Assembly: GCA_948470335.1 (NCBI GenBank)
Contig: CAOKOL010000017.1
Location: 1 to 64,000 of the forward strand
Reading direction: 5' to 3'
Origin: an uncultured Lachnospiraceae bacterium
Lineage (GTDB): Bacteria; Bacillota; Clostridia; Lachnospirales; Lachnospiraceae
Length of the DNA stretch: 64,000 bases
Below, one piece after another: positions 16,634-25,583 of the stretch (its first letter is position 1; each line of letters opens with the position of its first letter). The notes beneath the pieces are model-generated. The model was not told the origin of the DNA, searched no databases, and saw nothing but the letters and a program-made list of their open reading frames with translations. The position numbers and the translations under genes are program-made.

Positions 16634-16718
16634 TTTTCCCTTTCTTATCAAATCTGTACCTGCAAAGTCCTGCGGCGACTGATTTTACAATATAACGTTT
16701 CACCGAATCTGCGCTGCG

Positions 16719-17573
16719 TTACTCTTTCTGTTGTCTCACCCCGCACCTGCTGCACAGACGCATCCCCGATTCCGCTTCATCCTTCGGAACCTTTTTTACC
16801 TGCCGTTTTAAGCCGCTGCATCCCAATGTACTGTGATAACGGTCCCCATCTTTTGTGATATGCACACTCGCTCCCGTTTTTCCTTCACCACAGCATTTCT
16901 CACAGGGTTTATATTTTCCTCCGTTTTCATTGCGGCACTGATCCACCTGATGATAACTTACATTCCGGACAGACAGTCTGATATGGGTACAGTCTTCATA
17001 TAAGTGATACACGGATCCGGTTTCCGTAACATAGGCCCATTCCTGGGACTCTTCCTCCGTGTCCTCTCCGCCCTGTTTTTGTCTGCCGATCCATCCACGT
17101 TTTCTGCTTCTCTGTACAAACCGGAACTTCGTCATACCCGGAAAACCAATCGGAATCTCCACATCATAGCACATCACCACATCTACCATTCCGTCCTCTT
17201 CCAGAATGCTGCTTTCCAGAAAATAAATGCCGCTGTTTCCTTCTTTGATGCAGGAGCCTCCCGGATATTCCTCCGAAATTGTGCTAATAACATTTTGCCT
17301 GAGAATGCCGGTCTGAATCCCCCACTCCAGCACATCCCCCACCGCCTCTGTCCATTCCTGCTCCGGCCCTATGCCCTCGGTCAGACATTCCTTTGCATAC
17401 GCATAGCAGGCTGCGGTCTGTGCCGCCTGTTCTGCCGCTTCCTGCAAAGCCACCTGCACGCGAAACACAAGAAACAGATAAAGAAAGCCATACACCGAGA
17501 GAATGAAAACCGCCATAACCACCGAAGCTTCCACCGTAAAGCTTCCCCGGACAGAAGAGGTACATACAGACAC
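16719..17573 (-). CDS. TadE-like pseudopilin with twin Cys/His motifs
   Basis: 284 residues. Prepilin-like signal VRG|SFTVEASVVMAVFIL (Gly10, Glu15 at +5) and one membrane helix. The C-terminal third has two copies of a putative metal-binding pattern: VYHLYEDCTHIRLSV with PCEKCC further on (Y189, H190, C195, C224, C227, C228), and RYHSTLGCSGLKRQV with RLCSRCG (Y246, H247, C252, C274, C277). I prefer the GTG at 17573, five bases behind AAGGAG, because it gives the short leader typical of TadE. An ATG at 17732, overlapping the DUF5702 gene and behind GGGGTGA, is the alternative and would give 337 residues. Confidence 0.78.
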   Translation of the reverse strand: MSVCTSSVRGSFTVEASVVMAVFILSVYGFLYLFLVFRVQVALQEAAEQAAQTAACYAYAKECLTEGIGPEQEWTEAVGDVLEWGIQTGILRQNVISTISEEYPGGSCIKEGNSGIYFLESSILEEDGMVDVVMCYDVEIPIGFPGMTKFRFVQRSRKRGWIGRQKQGGEDTEEESQEWAYVTETGSVYHLYEDCTHIRLSVRNVSYHQVDQCRNENGGKYKPCEKCCGEGKTGASVHITKDGDRYHSTLGCSGLKRQVKKVPKDEAESGMRLCSRCGVRQQKE

Positions 17574-17715
17574 CTTTTCTCCTTTGTCCGAGCCATGATT
17601 TTTTGTCAGGATATTGTTTTTGCGTGTTTGGAGATTTACATCACTTTCTGCGGTCGGTCTGTCCTTTTTACAAAAATGGGAGAAAGGATCGTTGCAGGAC
17701 ATATGGCTTCCGGCA

Positions 17716-19908
17716 TCAGTTTGAAAAGGCATCTGTATTCACCCCTTCCGGTTCTGAAAATTCTTCTCCGTAACATCGTTCCTCCGCCGTCTCAAAATAA
17801 TATCTCCCGTCCGTTTCTGTCTGCGTCCCCATCAGCGGCAGCGTCACAAACAGTTTATCTGCCCGGATCTTCATATGAAATGAAGTCCGATAAATACAAT
17901 TCTTTAAATAAAAGTCCGGTTCCTCTCTCTGTATGTTCCACTGCACCATATCCATACACCGATATAATTTTTTCTCATTTGATGTCAGGCAAAGAAGCAG
18001 ACGGAGATAATCCTGATAACGCATCCCCTTTCCGCCGGAAATCTCACTTACGTCCCCCGAACCGGCCTGGCCGCCCGCAATGACCGCCGGCGCCTGTTCC
18101 AGCGTAGTTTTCCAGTCTGCAGACTGCTTTAAAAAGGGAATCCTCCCTCCGTCGGCCAGTGTTCTCACATCTGCCGCCGATTCCGCAAATGCCCACGCCG
18201 CCAATATCATCAGCTTTACCAGACCTGCCAGCGGCGTCAGACCCAATACGCCGGTCAGCGTCATAGCCAACATCTGGGCCTCCTCAGATTTTTGTCGATC
18301 GCCCAGCAGATAAATAAAATTCATTCCTTCCCGGATCAGCAGCAGTTTTTCCATGACCTGAGAAAGATTTTCCCGGTCCGTGCCGCTGTCTCCCACAATA
18401 TATTCCAGGTCATAAAATCTGCCGCCTGTCCCGCCGTCAGAATCCGTTTTACAATCGACATAAGAGGGCATCGTCTTCAATGCATATTCACTCAGACACA
18501 AATTCTCATACAGCTCCCCAAACATCCCTGAAACCATATCCCATAACCCGCCGCTCTCCTGTCCGCCGCCTAGAATCGCTTCCCCGGACTCTCCTGACTG
18601 CCCGGACGGCAGACCACCTGCATCTATCTGCCGTGAGGACAGTACTGCTTCTTTGCCTACTATCAGTGCCAGAATTCCCTTCTCTTTCAGTTTTTTTACC
18701 TGTTCCAGCAGATCGCTGTTCATCGGCTCTTTCGCTTCCTGCAGTTCCTCCGATCCTACAAACTCCGTTTGAAGGCTGATCTGCTTCCCGCGTTGATCCA
18801 GCAAGCGCTCGGCATCCTCTGTCTCCATTTGTAAGATTTCCTCAATCCCCGGCTGGCGCTCCAGAACATACCGCAATTCCGCAATACTGTCCCCAATCTC
18901 AATTGCCAATGCCTTTCGCTTTCCATTCTCTTTCGTATACACTTCAACCGCTTCGGTCTGCTGATTTGCAGCCTGTAAAAATTCATCTGACAGCCGGGGT
19001 TTTAACTGTTCCAGTTCGGACAGCGGCGGTTCCAACTGTTCCATAAGCTGCTCCGTAGCCTTTTGAATCTGTTCCAGACAGAAAGCGGAAGTCTCTGCCT
19101 GTTCTTCCATAGCATTCTCTTTCCTTTTGGCCTGTTCGGACGCCTTGTCCATACGATCGCACACTTCTGACAATTCTTTCCTGGCATTTCGCAGCTCTGC
19201 TCTCAAAAACACAGCTTCTTCTTCATCTGTTTCATCACTCTCTCTTTCCAATGCCTCCACTCTTTTTTCCAGATCATTTTTTTCCCGCAGCAATGGTTTC
19301 AGCTCCTGATAGGCGCCGACTGCCTCATTTGCCGAAAGTTGCAGTTCCTCCGTCGATCCTTTCAGTCTGACATACTGATTCTCCAAATGCAGTACGTCGC
19401 CTGCGGATGCGGTGATCTGATCCACCGCACCCATCATCTCCCGGCACTGCTGCCCCATGTTCAGCTTATCCCTCACCTGCTCCACCAGATTTTCCACCAT
19501 GCCGTATTTCATATATTCCAGAATCTCTTCTTTCACCGGAAAAGCCCCCTGATCCAAAGCATAGACCGGATTCTCCATCTGCAGCTCATCCACCTCAAAA
19601 GGATAAAAATGCATTCCTCCGGCCGCAAGCTCCTTAGAAGGGTCCTCATAATAAGACAGATATTCTTCGGCAGTCTGTTCCAAACTGCCGTCATCCTCCA
19701 GAAAAAACAGATGATAACGATCCAGAAGTTCTCTGTGATATTCGGAAAATACGGAAAACACGGAAGATTCCGCCGCGGTTCTGATATAGTATCGCAAAAC
19801 AGATACTCTGGCAGATTCCAGAGAGGTACACAGAAGTGTCAGAATCACCACAAGCGCCATGCTGACAAATACGGTAATCTGGGCAGGCTGTCTTGTTTTC
19901 ACTCCCAT
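17716..19908 (-). CDS. DUF5702 protein of the Tad operon (TadG-like)
   Basis: 730 residues. The N-terminus RQPAQITVFVSMALVVILTLLCTSLESARV is the DUF5702 signature: a single membrane helix with a TadG-like QITVFVSL motif. After it come a large extracytoplasmic region with a long coiled coil (about 195-345; Glu/Gln/Lys-rich heptads) and a possible second hydrophobic patch at about 555-590 (MTLTGVLGLTPLAGLVKLMI). DUF5702 proteins occur in Lachnospiraceae Tad loci and are thought to be a large minor pilin or assembly scaffold; this is inference. An in-frame GTG lies one codon before the ATG at 19908; AAGG precedes both. The gene begins ten bases after the Flp1 stop. Confidence 0.8.
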   Translation of the reverse strand: MGVKTRQPAQITVFVSMALVVILTLLCTSLESARVSVLRYYIRTAAESSVFSVFSEYHRELLDRYHLFFLEDDGSLEQTAEEYLSYYEDPSKELAAGGMHFYPFEVDELQMENPVYALDQGAFPVKEEILEYMKYGMVENLVEQVRDKLNMGQQCREMMGAVDQITASAGDVLHLENQYVRLKGSTEELQLSANEAVGAYQELKPLLREKNDLEKRVEALERESDETDEEEAVFLRAELRNARKELSEVCDRMDKASEQAKRKENAMEEQAETSAFCLEQIQKATEQLMEQLEPPLSELEQLKPRLSDEFLQAANQQTEAVEVYTKENGKRKALAIEIGDSIAELRYVLERQPGIEEILQMETEDAERLLDQRGKQISLQTEFVGSEELQEAKEPMNSDLLEQVKKLKEKGILALIVGKEAVLSSRQIDAGGLPSGQSGESGEAILGGGQESGGLWDMVSGMFGELYENLCLSEYALKTMPSYVDCKTDSDGGTGGRFYDLEYIVGDSGTDRENLSQVMEKLLLIREGMNFIYLLGDRQKSEEAQMLAMTLTGVLGLTPLAGLVKLMILAAWAFAESAADVRTLADGGRIPFLKQSADWKTTLEQAPAVIAGGQAGSGDVSEISGGKGMRYQDYLRLLLCLTSNEKKLYRCMDMVQWNIQREEPDFYLKNCIYRTSFHMKIRADKLFVTLPLMGTQTETDGRYYFETAEERCYGEEFSEPEGVNTDAFSN

Positions 19909-19918
19909 CACAGATACC

Positions 19919-20140
19919 TTAATAGATTGTTCCGGCCTTATCGCGGATACTGGAAAAAATATTATTCACCAACTGAGTCAGTTGCTCCTGAAAAATAATA
20001 ACCAGTGCAATCAAAACGACTAAAATCAGGATTACCTCCACAACGCCTACCGCTGCCAGTTCCATATCTGCAAATTTTCCGATCACCCTTTTCCAAGCAT
20101 TCCATCCGATTTTTTCTGCTTCTCTTTTCATTTTTCTCAT
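19919..20140 (-). CDS. flp1: Flp1-like type IVb pilin
   Basis: 73 residues: a basic leader (MRKMKREAEKIG...), then a long hydrophobic helix (LAAVGVVEVILILVVLIALVIIF) and a short amphipathic tail. This is the pattern of the Flp1-like family in clostridial Tad operons and of the major pilin. A canonical Gly|x4-Glu processing site is not obvious: Gly32 is followed by Glu35 rather than +5. Processing by the TadV-type peptidase encoded three genes downstream is expected. AAAGGA lies eight bases before the ATG at 20140. It would be the main structural subunit of the pilus. Confidence 0.82.
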   Translation of the reverse strand: MRKMKREAEKIGWNAWKRVIGKFADMELAAVGVVEVILILVVLIALVIIFQEQLTQLVNNIFSSIRDKAGTIY

Positions 20141-20208
20141 CACTTTTTCCTTTCCGGCGTTTTACCGCCATATGATCCTTTTATCCGTCATTGCTTCTGT
20201 TCCGACCT

Positions 20209-21693
20209 TTAAAGTGCCATGGCAGCCGGAACCATAATCAGAATCAGCACCAGGATAAACATCAGAAACATGGGAATCATCAGTTTTGTCCCGGCCTTTT
20301 CTCCCTCTCTTTTCGCCTGATGAAGCCGGGCGGAAAATGCCTCGTCTGTCTCCGTCCGCAGCCGTACCGTCAGGTCTCTGCCGCCCTTTTTCAGATTCTG
20401 TTCCAACAGCATGGTCAGCTTCCGGTAAGGCTGTAAGCCGCACCGTTTTCCAAAACTTTTATAGGCCTGCAGTTCCGGCTGTCCGCCCTGCATTCCCCGA
20501 CATGCATAAAGCATTTCTTCATAGGCATACCGCCTCTTTCCCATCCCTGTTTCCACCTGCTTACTGTAATTCAGGGCAATTTTTTCCCATGCGCCTCTTA
20601 CGGTAAATCCGGCGCCGATCAAAACGGTCAGTTTCGAAAGAATTTCCGGATAATCTGCCGTCATCTGCCGATTTCTTTCTTCTTCCCGCTCTTTCAGCTT
20701 TTGCGTATGGCCGCAGCAGTACAGCACCGCAATCAGCAAACCCATTCCGGCGATCAGCAGCCCGTTTCGATTCTTTCCCGCCGGATAAAAAGACAAAGGC
20801 ATACCGTCATATGTGCCTGGCAGACTGATTTTTTTACCGTAGGGATCCTCTGTCTCCTTCTCTTTCAGCGCTGCTGCCAGCTCTCCTTTTAACAGATCCT
20901 CCTCCGATAATGAAGAGCGTACGATTCTGCATGGAATCTGATATTCCGTCTGTTCTGTCCCGTAAGACAGTTCCAGCGTCACATAAGTGATAATCCCTTC
21001 TTCCGGAATATCCTCCGCCACAATCACTCCGCTGTGATCAATATACTCCCACCGTTCCGGCGTCCATCTGCACCGGATTCCGGGCGGTCCGGATTCCAGA
21101 AAATCAAGCTGTCCCTCCACCTGGTCCAGAGATTGATTTTCCCCCGGCAACTGCTCCAATGCCCGTGTATAAGTCTCTTCAAAAAGCTGTTCCAACTGCT
21201 GCTTTGTATATTCCTGCGGGTTTACGGAAAGCTCCGCCGCCATCCTCCCCTCCCATCCCCCCTCTGCTTCTAACTGATAAATCCTGCTGCCGCTTCCTGC
21301 TCCGGGACGTTCCAGATCCGTGATTTCCCGACCGGACCGGCACAACTGTACAGTCTCCGCCCCGATCCCTACGATAAGCCCAGCCACAGCCAACAGCCAG
21401 GCACAGGTAAAACGTCTTATCTGAAAACCTTTGTAATCTTCTTCTACGTCATCCCTGACAAAAAGCCTGCGCAGTCTCTGTCTGATTTCCCTCTGCGGAC
21501 CGTTCTGCCGTCTTTTTAATAGTCTTTCATACCAGTTCCAAACCACGGCTCCCGCCGGATAAAAAAAACGAAGACATTTTGCATTCCGATTCTCAGCGGT
21601 ACTCCGGGACGCCGCACCTCCTTTTATCAGGCCTGTCAGGTAAATTACCATAAGCGCCGCCAGTCCCGCTCCCATTCCTGCTATCGCTAACAT
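20209..21693 (-). CDS. tadC: Tad inner-membrane platform protein TadC-like with large insertion
   Basis: 494 residues. The C-terminal part (about 330-494) is a type II/IV secretion F-family domain: DYPEILSKLTVLIGAGFTVRGAWEKI, then YEEMLYACRGMQGGQPE, and closing membrane helix MIPMFLMFILVLILIMVPAA. TM1 (about 3-25) and TM2 (about 98-116) are followed by a hydrophilic insertion of roughly 190 residues (about 120-310) and TM3 (about 315-335). Usual TadC is near 300 residues, so the insertion is the odd part; by topology it should lie outside the membrane. The start is the ATG at 21693 behind GGAGG; an upstream TTG would contain that site. It pairs with tadB as the pilus platform. Confidence 0.82.
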   Translation of the reverse strand: MLAIAGMGAGLAALMVIYLTGLIKGGAASRSTAENRNAKCLRFFYPAGAVVWNWYERLLKRRQNGPQREIRQRLRRLFVRDDVEEDYKGFQIRRFTCAWLLAVAGLIVGIGAETVQLCRSGREITDLERPGAGSGSRIYQLEAEGGWEGRMAAELSVNPQEYTKQQLEQLFEETYTRALEQLPGENQSLDQVEGQLDFLESGPPGIRCRWTPERWEYIDHSGVIVAEDIPEEGIITYVTLELSYGTEQTEYQIPCRIVRSSLSEEDLLKGELAAALKEKETEDPYGKKISLPGTYDGMPLSFYPAGKNRNGLLIAGMGLLIAVLYCCGHTQKLKEREEERNRQMTADYPEILSKLTVLIGAGFTVRGAWEKIALNYSKQVETGMGKRRYAYEEMLYACRGMQGGQPELQAYKSFGKRCGLQPYRKLTMLLEQNLKKGGRDLTVRLRTETDEAFSARLHQAKREGEKAGTKLMIPMFLMFILVLILIMVPAAMAL

Positions 21694-21718
21694 CCACACC
21701 TCCAAACTCTCCCAATAC

Positions 21719-22468
21719 TCAAAGCTCTATCTCCATTAATTTTCCGGAATAACGGCAGATTCCCAGATAAGCGGCAAGGCTGGCAGCCATCACAAGCCTT
21801 CCGATTACCGTGTGATACATGGGATAGAAAAAATGCGGGGAACTGAGATTAATATAGGCAAGAATCCCCAATGGCACCACATTCATAATTTTCCCTTCCA
21901 GACGCACCGCCGTCATCATTGTGATAATCTCCTCTTTTACTTCCACTCTGGATGCGATCACCTCTCCTGTCTCCGAAATAATTCTGATCAGATCAGCACC
22001 GGAGCGCCGGGCTATTCTGAAAATATCCGAAAAGCTTCTTACCTCGTCCAGTCCGCTTCTTTCTGCAAAATCATCCAGCGCTTTCTCAACCGGCACATTC
22101 ATATCAATCTGACGAACCATATAACCAAATTCCCGGGATATGGCCTGTTCCTCCCCGAAGCGCTGACACAGCTCCTTCCAGGTCTGCACAAAGGCATTCT
22201 CCACCGAATATCCCGCGCTTAGGGATACGCCGATCGAAAGAATTGCCTCCTTCCACTGCAGCAGCAGCTTTTCCCGCTGTTTCTTCGCCAGATTCTTCCT
22301 GATTAGAAACGGATACAATGCCCCTGCGGGAGCCAAAAGGAAAAAAACAGACACTTTCTGAAAAAACAGACAAGTAAACAGTACTGCGTAACCGGTTCCG
22401 GTTATGGAATACCGGAGAAATTCCCGCACGCTTAACTGATAGCCGTCATACCGGGGCAATGCCGGCAT
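21719..22468 (-). CDS. tadB: Tad inner-membrane platform protein TadB
   Basis: 249 residues, F-family fold. Opens with ALPRYDGYQLSVREFLRYS, as in other clostridial TadB, then two membrane helices (about 28-60), the cytoplasmic ILSIGVSLSAGYSVENAF, EFGYMVRQIDMNVPVEKAL and SDIFRIARRSGADL segments, and two further helices at the C-terminus. I place the start at the ATG at 22468, which overlaps the end of tadA by 23 bases; the frame is open 43 codons further, to 22597, but there it only shadows the conserved end of TadA. It forms the platform with TadC and is driven by the TadA ATPase. Confidence 0.85.
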   Translation of the reverse strand: MPALPRYDGYQLSVREFLRYSITGTGYAVLFTCLFFQKVSVFFLLAPAGALYPFLIRKNLAKKQREKLLLQWKEAILSIGVSLSAGYSVENAFVQTWKELCQRFGEEQAISREFGYMVRQIDMNVPVEKALDDFAERSGLDEVRSFSDIFRIARRSGADLIRIISETGEVIASRVEVKEEIITMMTAVRLEGKIMNVVPLGILAYINLSSPHFFYPMYHTVIGRLVMAASLAAYLGICRYSGKLMEIEL

Positions 22469-23678
22469 GGCAGAGCTTTTCCCTGTTTCCAAGGGCTCTG
22501 CCCGTGGCTTTAAGCTTCCCCCTGACCTGGCCTCCTGTTTCCCCGTCTCCGGCTTCTTCCTCATACCGGTAAAGAGGTTCCAATTTAATTTCTCCATCCG
22601 TCAGTCCCGTCACCTCCATAATACTGACCACCTTCCTGCTGCCGTCCCGGAATCTGGACAAATGCACCATAATATCAATCGCCGACGCGATCTGTCCCCG
22701 CACTGCCATCAATGGAATCTCCGTCCCCATAAGCACCATGGTTTCCAGCCGTTTCAGCATATCTGCCGGATTATTTCCGTGGCCTGTAGACAGGCTTCCG
22801 TCATGGCCCGTATTCATGGCCTGGAGCATATCCAGAGCCTCTGCCGAACGCACCTCGCCCACAACCACTCTGTCCGGACGCATCCGCAGGGCTTCCCGGA
22901 TCAGATCTCTGATCGTAATCTCATTTCTGCCCTCCAGATTTTTATTCCGGGCTTCCAGCCGCACCAGATTCGGAATATGATTCAGCTTTAATTCGGCCGA
23001 ATCCTCGATGGTGATCACCCGCTCCCGCTCCGGAATAAACCCCGACAATGCGTTCAGCATCGTGGTCTTCCCGCTTCCCGTACCGCCGCTGATAAAAATG
23101 TTATACCGGGCCCGTACCAGAAGTGCCAGAAAATCTGCCGCCTCCGGTGTAATGCTGCCCCAGGCAATCAATTGTTCCATGGTCACGGGCCGGGAAGAAA
23201 ACTTTCTGATAGTCAGAATCGGACCGTTAATCGCCACGGGCGCCAATACCACATGAACTCTTGATCCGTCCGCGAGCCTGGCATCCGCCATCGGAACCGT
23301 GTCGTTGACCACCCGGTTTACCTTTGCCACAATCTGCTGAATCACATTCTCCAGCTTTTCGCCGGAGGTGAAGGCGGCCGGCCACCGCTCTACCTTTCCG
23401 CCCCGCTCCACAAAAATATGCTCCGGTCCGTTTACCATAATCTCCGTGATGCTCTCATCTTCCAGTAAATCCTGCAGCACATCAAGCCCCCGCAGGCTGT
23501 TCAGCAGATATTTCCGCAGTTTTTCTTTATTGCCCAGATCCAGACAGTGCTCTCTGCCCTGCTCCACCACAAAGCAATCGATCTGGGCGGCCAGTTCTTC
23601 ATCTGACACTTCACGAGTCTTGTCCAGCCGCTCCATGAAACGATCCTGAAAGTAAATGTATTGTTCCTTTCCAATCAT
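22446..23678 (-). CDS. tadA: Tad pilus ATPase TadA/CpaF
   Basis: The motor of Tad pilus assembly, a hexameric secretion ATPase of 410 residues. Walker A GGTGSGKTT is at 198-206, the ASP-box ITIEDSAELKL at 223-232, and the Walker-B region MRPDRVVVGEVRSAEALDML at 266-285. The His box GHDGSLSTGHGNN follows. The N-terminal domain has the CpaF pattern EDESITEIMVNGPEHIFVERGGK. AAGGAAA precedes the ATG. It begins about 40 bases after tadZ and overlaps tadB, which points to one operon. Confidence 0.95.
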   Translation of the reverse strand: MIGKEQYIYFQDRFMERLDKTREVSDEELAAQIDCFVVEQGREHCLDLGNKEKLRKYLLNSLRGLDVLQDLLEDESITEIMVNGPEHIFVERGGKVERWPAAFTSGEKLENVIQQIVAKVNRVVNDTVPMADARLADGSRVHVVLAPVAINGPILTIRKFSSRPVTMEQLIAWGSITPEAADFLALLVRARYNIFISGGTGSGKTTMLNALSGFIPERERVITIEDSAELKLNHIPNLVRLEARNKNLEGRNEITIRDLIREALRMRPDRVVVGEVRSAEALDMLQAMNTGHDGSLSTGHGNNPADMLKRLETMVLMGTEIPLMAVRGQIASAIDIMVHLSRFRDGSRKVVSIMEVTGLTDGEIKLEPLYRYEEEAGDGETGGQVRGKLKATGRALGNREKLCHAGIAPV

Positions 23679-23719
23679 AATTTCCTTCTTATTCCCACAG
23701 ACACCTTTTCTTCCGGCCT

Positions 23720-24721
23720 TTATTCACCCGCACCTGAGATTTTTCTGGTAAATTTCTCCATAGGACTCCACAAAAGACTTTCCGCTCCCGCCATCTTTGC
23801 CTCCAGCTTTACCGCCGGCAGGCTGATCTTCTCAATTTTGTCCAGTATCTGCTGCTGGCCTGACACTTTCATATATGATTCAAAAGAGTGAATTTTTTCC
23901 TGTGACACCGGGTCCTCCTGTTCCGGCATATATACCTGCCTGCACACATCCAGCAGTTCCAGAGGGCTGTCGCCTCCCTCTCCGATGTCCAGCACAACTT
24001 TTTCATATCCTCCCTCCGATACCGCCCATCTTACCAGCCCGGCCAGCTCTTCTGTTCTGATCTGGCGCAGATCCCAGGGAAAAGAAACAGGAGGAATGTA
24101 TTCCAGGCCGTGAAGTCTGCTGAACAAATTCATATCCCGAAAGCTTTCCATCGAATTCTGGCGGTAGAGAAACATAATGTCTGCCAGATCTTTTTCATGG
24201 TCTTTCGGACGCAGTTCATCTATAATGCAGAATTCATCCAGGCTGATCAGCAAACACTTACACTGTTCTGCCAACACAGAAGCCAGCACAAAAGAAAAAA
24301 TCGTTTTTCCGCATCGCTTTACCGGAGAATATACGCCGATGATCTCTCCCTGTTTTTCACTTTCCTGCAGCACATCTTCATCGCCCCTTTCTTTTGCGTA
24401 ACAGTCCATCACTTCACGCAAAAGACCGTCCGACGACTGAAACTTATATACGGAACGCCTGTCCGATTCCTGAAAACCCATCTCCTCGCTGAGCACAATC
24501 AATTGCCCTACGCTGTTATGCCCTTTCATGATTTCGGCGGCCATAGACTGTCCTACCAGAAGAATATCCAATCTTCCGTTTTCCAGATATGAGGAAACCT
24601 CCTGTTCGTTGTCAAAGGTAAACAGCCTAAGCCGGCAGCCTTCCTTTGTCGTTATGTATTCCGCCAACCGCCTGACATATCCAGGCTCCCGGTCCAAAAT
24701 TCCCATACTTCTGTCTTTCAT
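23720..24721 (-). CDS. tadZ: TadZ/CpaE-like ATPase, first gene of the Tad operon
   Basis: 333 residues. The N-terminal 110 residues look like an atypical receiver domain (MGILDREPGYVRRLAEYI..., LDILLVGQS). The C-terminal half is a MinD/ParA-type ATPase: GVYSPVKRCGKTIFSFVLAS with the signature Lys of a deviant P-loop, then LLISLDEF and YEKVVLDIGEGGD. The loop reads SPVKRCGKT instead of the canonical KGGxGKT/S, so nucleotide handling may differ. TadZ proteins place the pilus at a cell pole in other bacteria. It is the promoter-proximal gene, with AAAGGAG six bases before the ATG. Confidence 0.8.
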   Translation of the reverse strand: MKDRSMGILDREPGYVRRLAEYITTKEGCRLRLFTFDNEQEVSSYLENGRLDILLVGQSMAAEIMKGHNSVGQLIVLSEEMGFQESDRRSVYKFQSSDGLLREVMDCYAKERGDEDVLQESEKQGEIIGVYSPVKRCGKTIFSFVLASVLAEQCKCLLISLDEFCIIDELRPKDHEKDLADIMFLYRQNSMESFRDMNLFSRLHGLEYIPPVSFPWDLRQIRTEELAGLVRWAVSEGGYEKVVLDIGEGGDSPLELLDVCRQVYMPEQEDPVSQEKIHSFESYMKVSGQQQILDKIEKISLPAVKLEAKMAGAESLLWSPMEKFTRKISGAGE

Positions 24722-24957
24722 AAAAATCTCCTTTCTATATTATAGTTCCCGCAGCTACCCTCCCAGGGCCTATACGGTCCGTTGCTGTTTATGCAGCTCA
24801 CTTACACTTCCTAAATTCGTTTCATACCGTTACTTCATACCGTCATTTCAATTATCTGAATTCGGGATATTTGTCGGAATACGACTTTTACAGATATGCT
24901 CTGCAGATCTACAAAGGAATGAGCAGCCCCCGTGTCCGGCGTTTGCTGTGTGATTGT
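24722..24957 (-). promoter_or_regulatory. Leader region of the Tad operon (about 230 nt)
   Basis: Between the promoter at 24958-24986 and the tadZ start lies an untranslated stretch with no open frame having a ribosome binding site. It contains two direct repeats ttcataccgt (24821-24830, 24834-24843) and, close to tadZ, a short copy of the modular intergenic repeat. I compared it with cyclic-di-GMP (GEMM) riboswitch patterns and found no convincing fit. Its role is unknown. Confidence 0.4.
24744..24790. repeat. Short copy of the modular intergenic repeat
   Basis: Head block (agttcccgcagctaccctccca) joined directly to tail block (gggcctatacggtccgttgctg). The roughly 45-base middle of the 104-bp unit is missing. 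It lies in the tadZ leader. Confidence 0.7.
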
Positions 24958-24986
24958 ATTATCCCAGCATTTTCCAGATTCGTCAA
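24958..24986 (-). promoter_or_regulatory. Putative sigma-A promoter of the Tad operon
   Basis: On the minus strand TTGACG, 17 bases, GATAAT. It is the best promoter match upstream of tadZ and is 237 bases from the ATG. Confidence 0.65.
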
Positions 24987-25187
24987 GCATTTCTTTTTGT
25001 GGCACAAATCTGCACTTTTGTGTTCTTTAACCGAATATTCACCCGCCCTCTTCCTGTAAGATAATTAGATTCTCACAAAATCCCCGCTGTTTCGCGGCAC
25101 GGAACTGTCACTCTCAAAACATGAACCAAATCAAACTTCCAAATTTTGTGAAATTTTACAAATCTTCTTCTGAAAGACGCCGCCCCA

Positions 25188-25216
25188 TTGACGCCATGGA
25201 AAAATCGTTGTATTAT
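25188..25216 (+). promoter_or_regulatory. Putative sigma-A promoter of the DUF2508 gene and glgB
   Basis: TTGACG, 17 bases, TATTAT, 65 bases before the ATG at 25281. Confidence 0.6.
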
Positions 25217-25280
25217 TTGCATAGAATCTTTTTCCCCTGACTATACTTAGTAATAAATAACAAATATGGGAGAGATTTCT

Positions 25281-25505
25281 ATGATTTTTCAGTCGAAAGT
25301 CCAGAAAAAAAATCACAGTACTGCCGGCGAATTTATACAGTTAATGGAGGATCTGCGCATTACCAAAGGAGCGCTGGACCGGGCACAGTCCAACTTTGAA
25401 CAGGTGAACGATCCGGCACTGGTGGACTGCTATATTTATGAACTGAAAGCCGCCCAGATGCGGTATCAGTTTCTCTTAAGAAGAGTCAAGCAGTACGGGG
25501 TGTAA
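25281..25505 (+). CDS. DUF2508 (YaaL-type) small protein
   Basis: 74 residues of the YaaL/DUF2508 family, unknown function. The C-terminal half shows the family pattern: ALDRAQSNFEQVNDPALVDC, YIYELKAAQMRYQFLLRRVK. In Bacillus yaaL lies near recR/holB; here it precedes glgB instead. Start at the ATG at 25281, seven bases behind GGGAGAG; an ATG five codons upstream would include that site. Separated from glgB by 78 bases and likely co-transcribed. Confidence 0.8.
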   Translation: MIFQSKVQKKNHSTAGEFIQLMEDLRITKGALDRAQSNFEQVNDPALVDCYIYELKAAQMRYQFLLRRVKQYGV

Positions 25506-25583
25506 ATGCAGACAGCCATGGACAAAGTAAAGAAAAATCGCCGCCGCATTGCCGCTGCCCGGCTGTGGGATAAGGAGAATACC

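Noticed and set aside
17004..18083. Long plus-strand open frame (359 codons) inside the Tad operon
   Set aside because: It lies opposite the tadE-like and DUF5702 genes, has no ribosome binding site, and its composition is that of an antisense frame.
22469..22597. Extended N-terminus of TadB overlapping tadA by 152 bases
   Set aside because: The stretch encodes the conserved end of TadA in its own frame, and TadB homologues begin near the ATG at 22468.
24722..24957. Possible cyclic-di-GMP (GEMM) riboswitch in the Tad leader
   Set aside because: Some A/G-rich pieces (CAGCAAACG) look similar, but the receptor and tetraloop blocks are missing.
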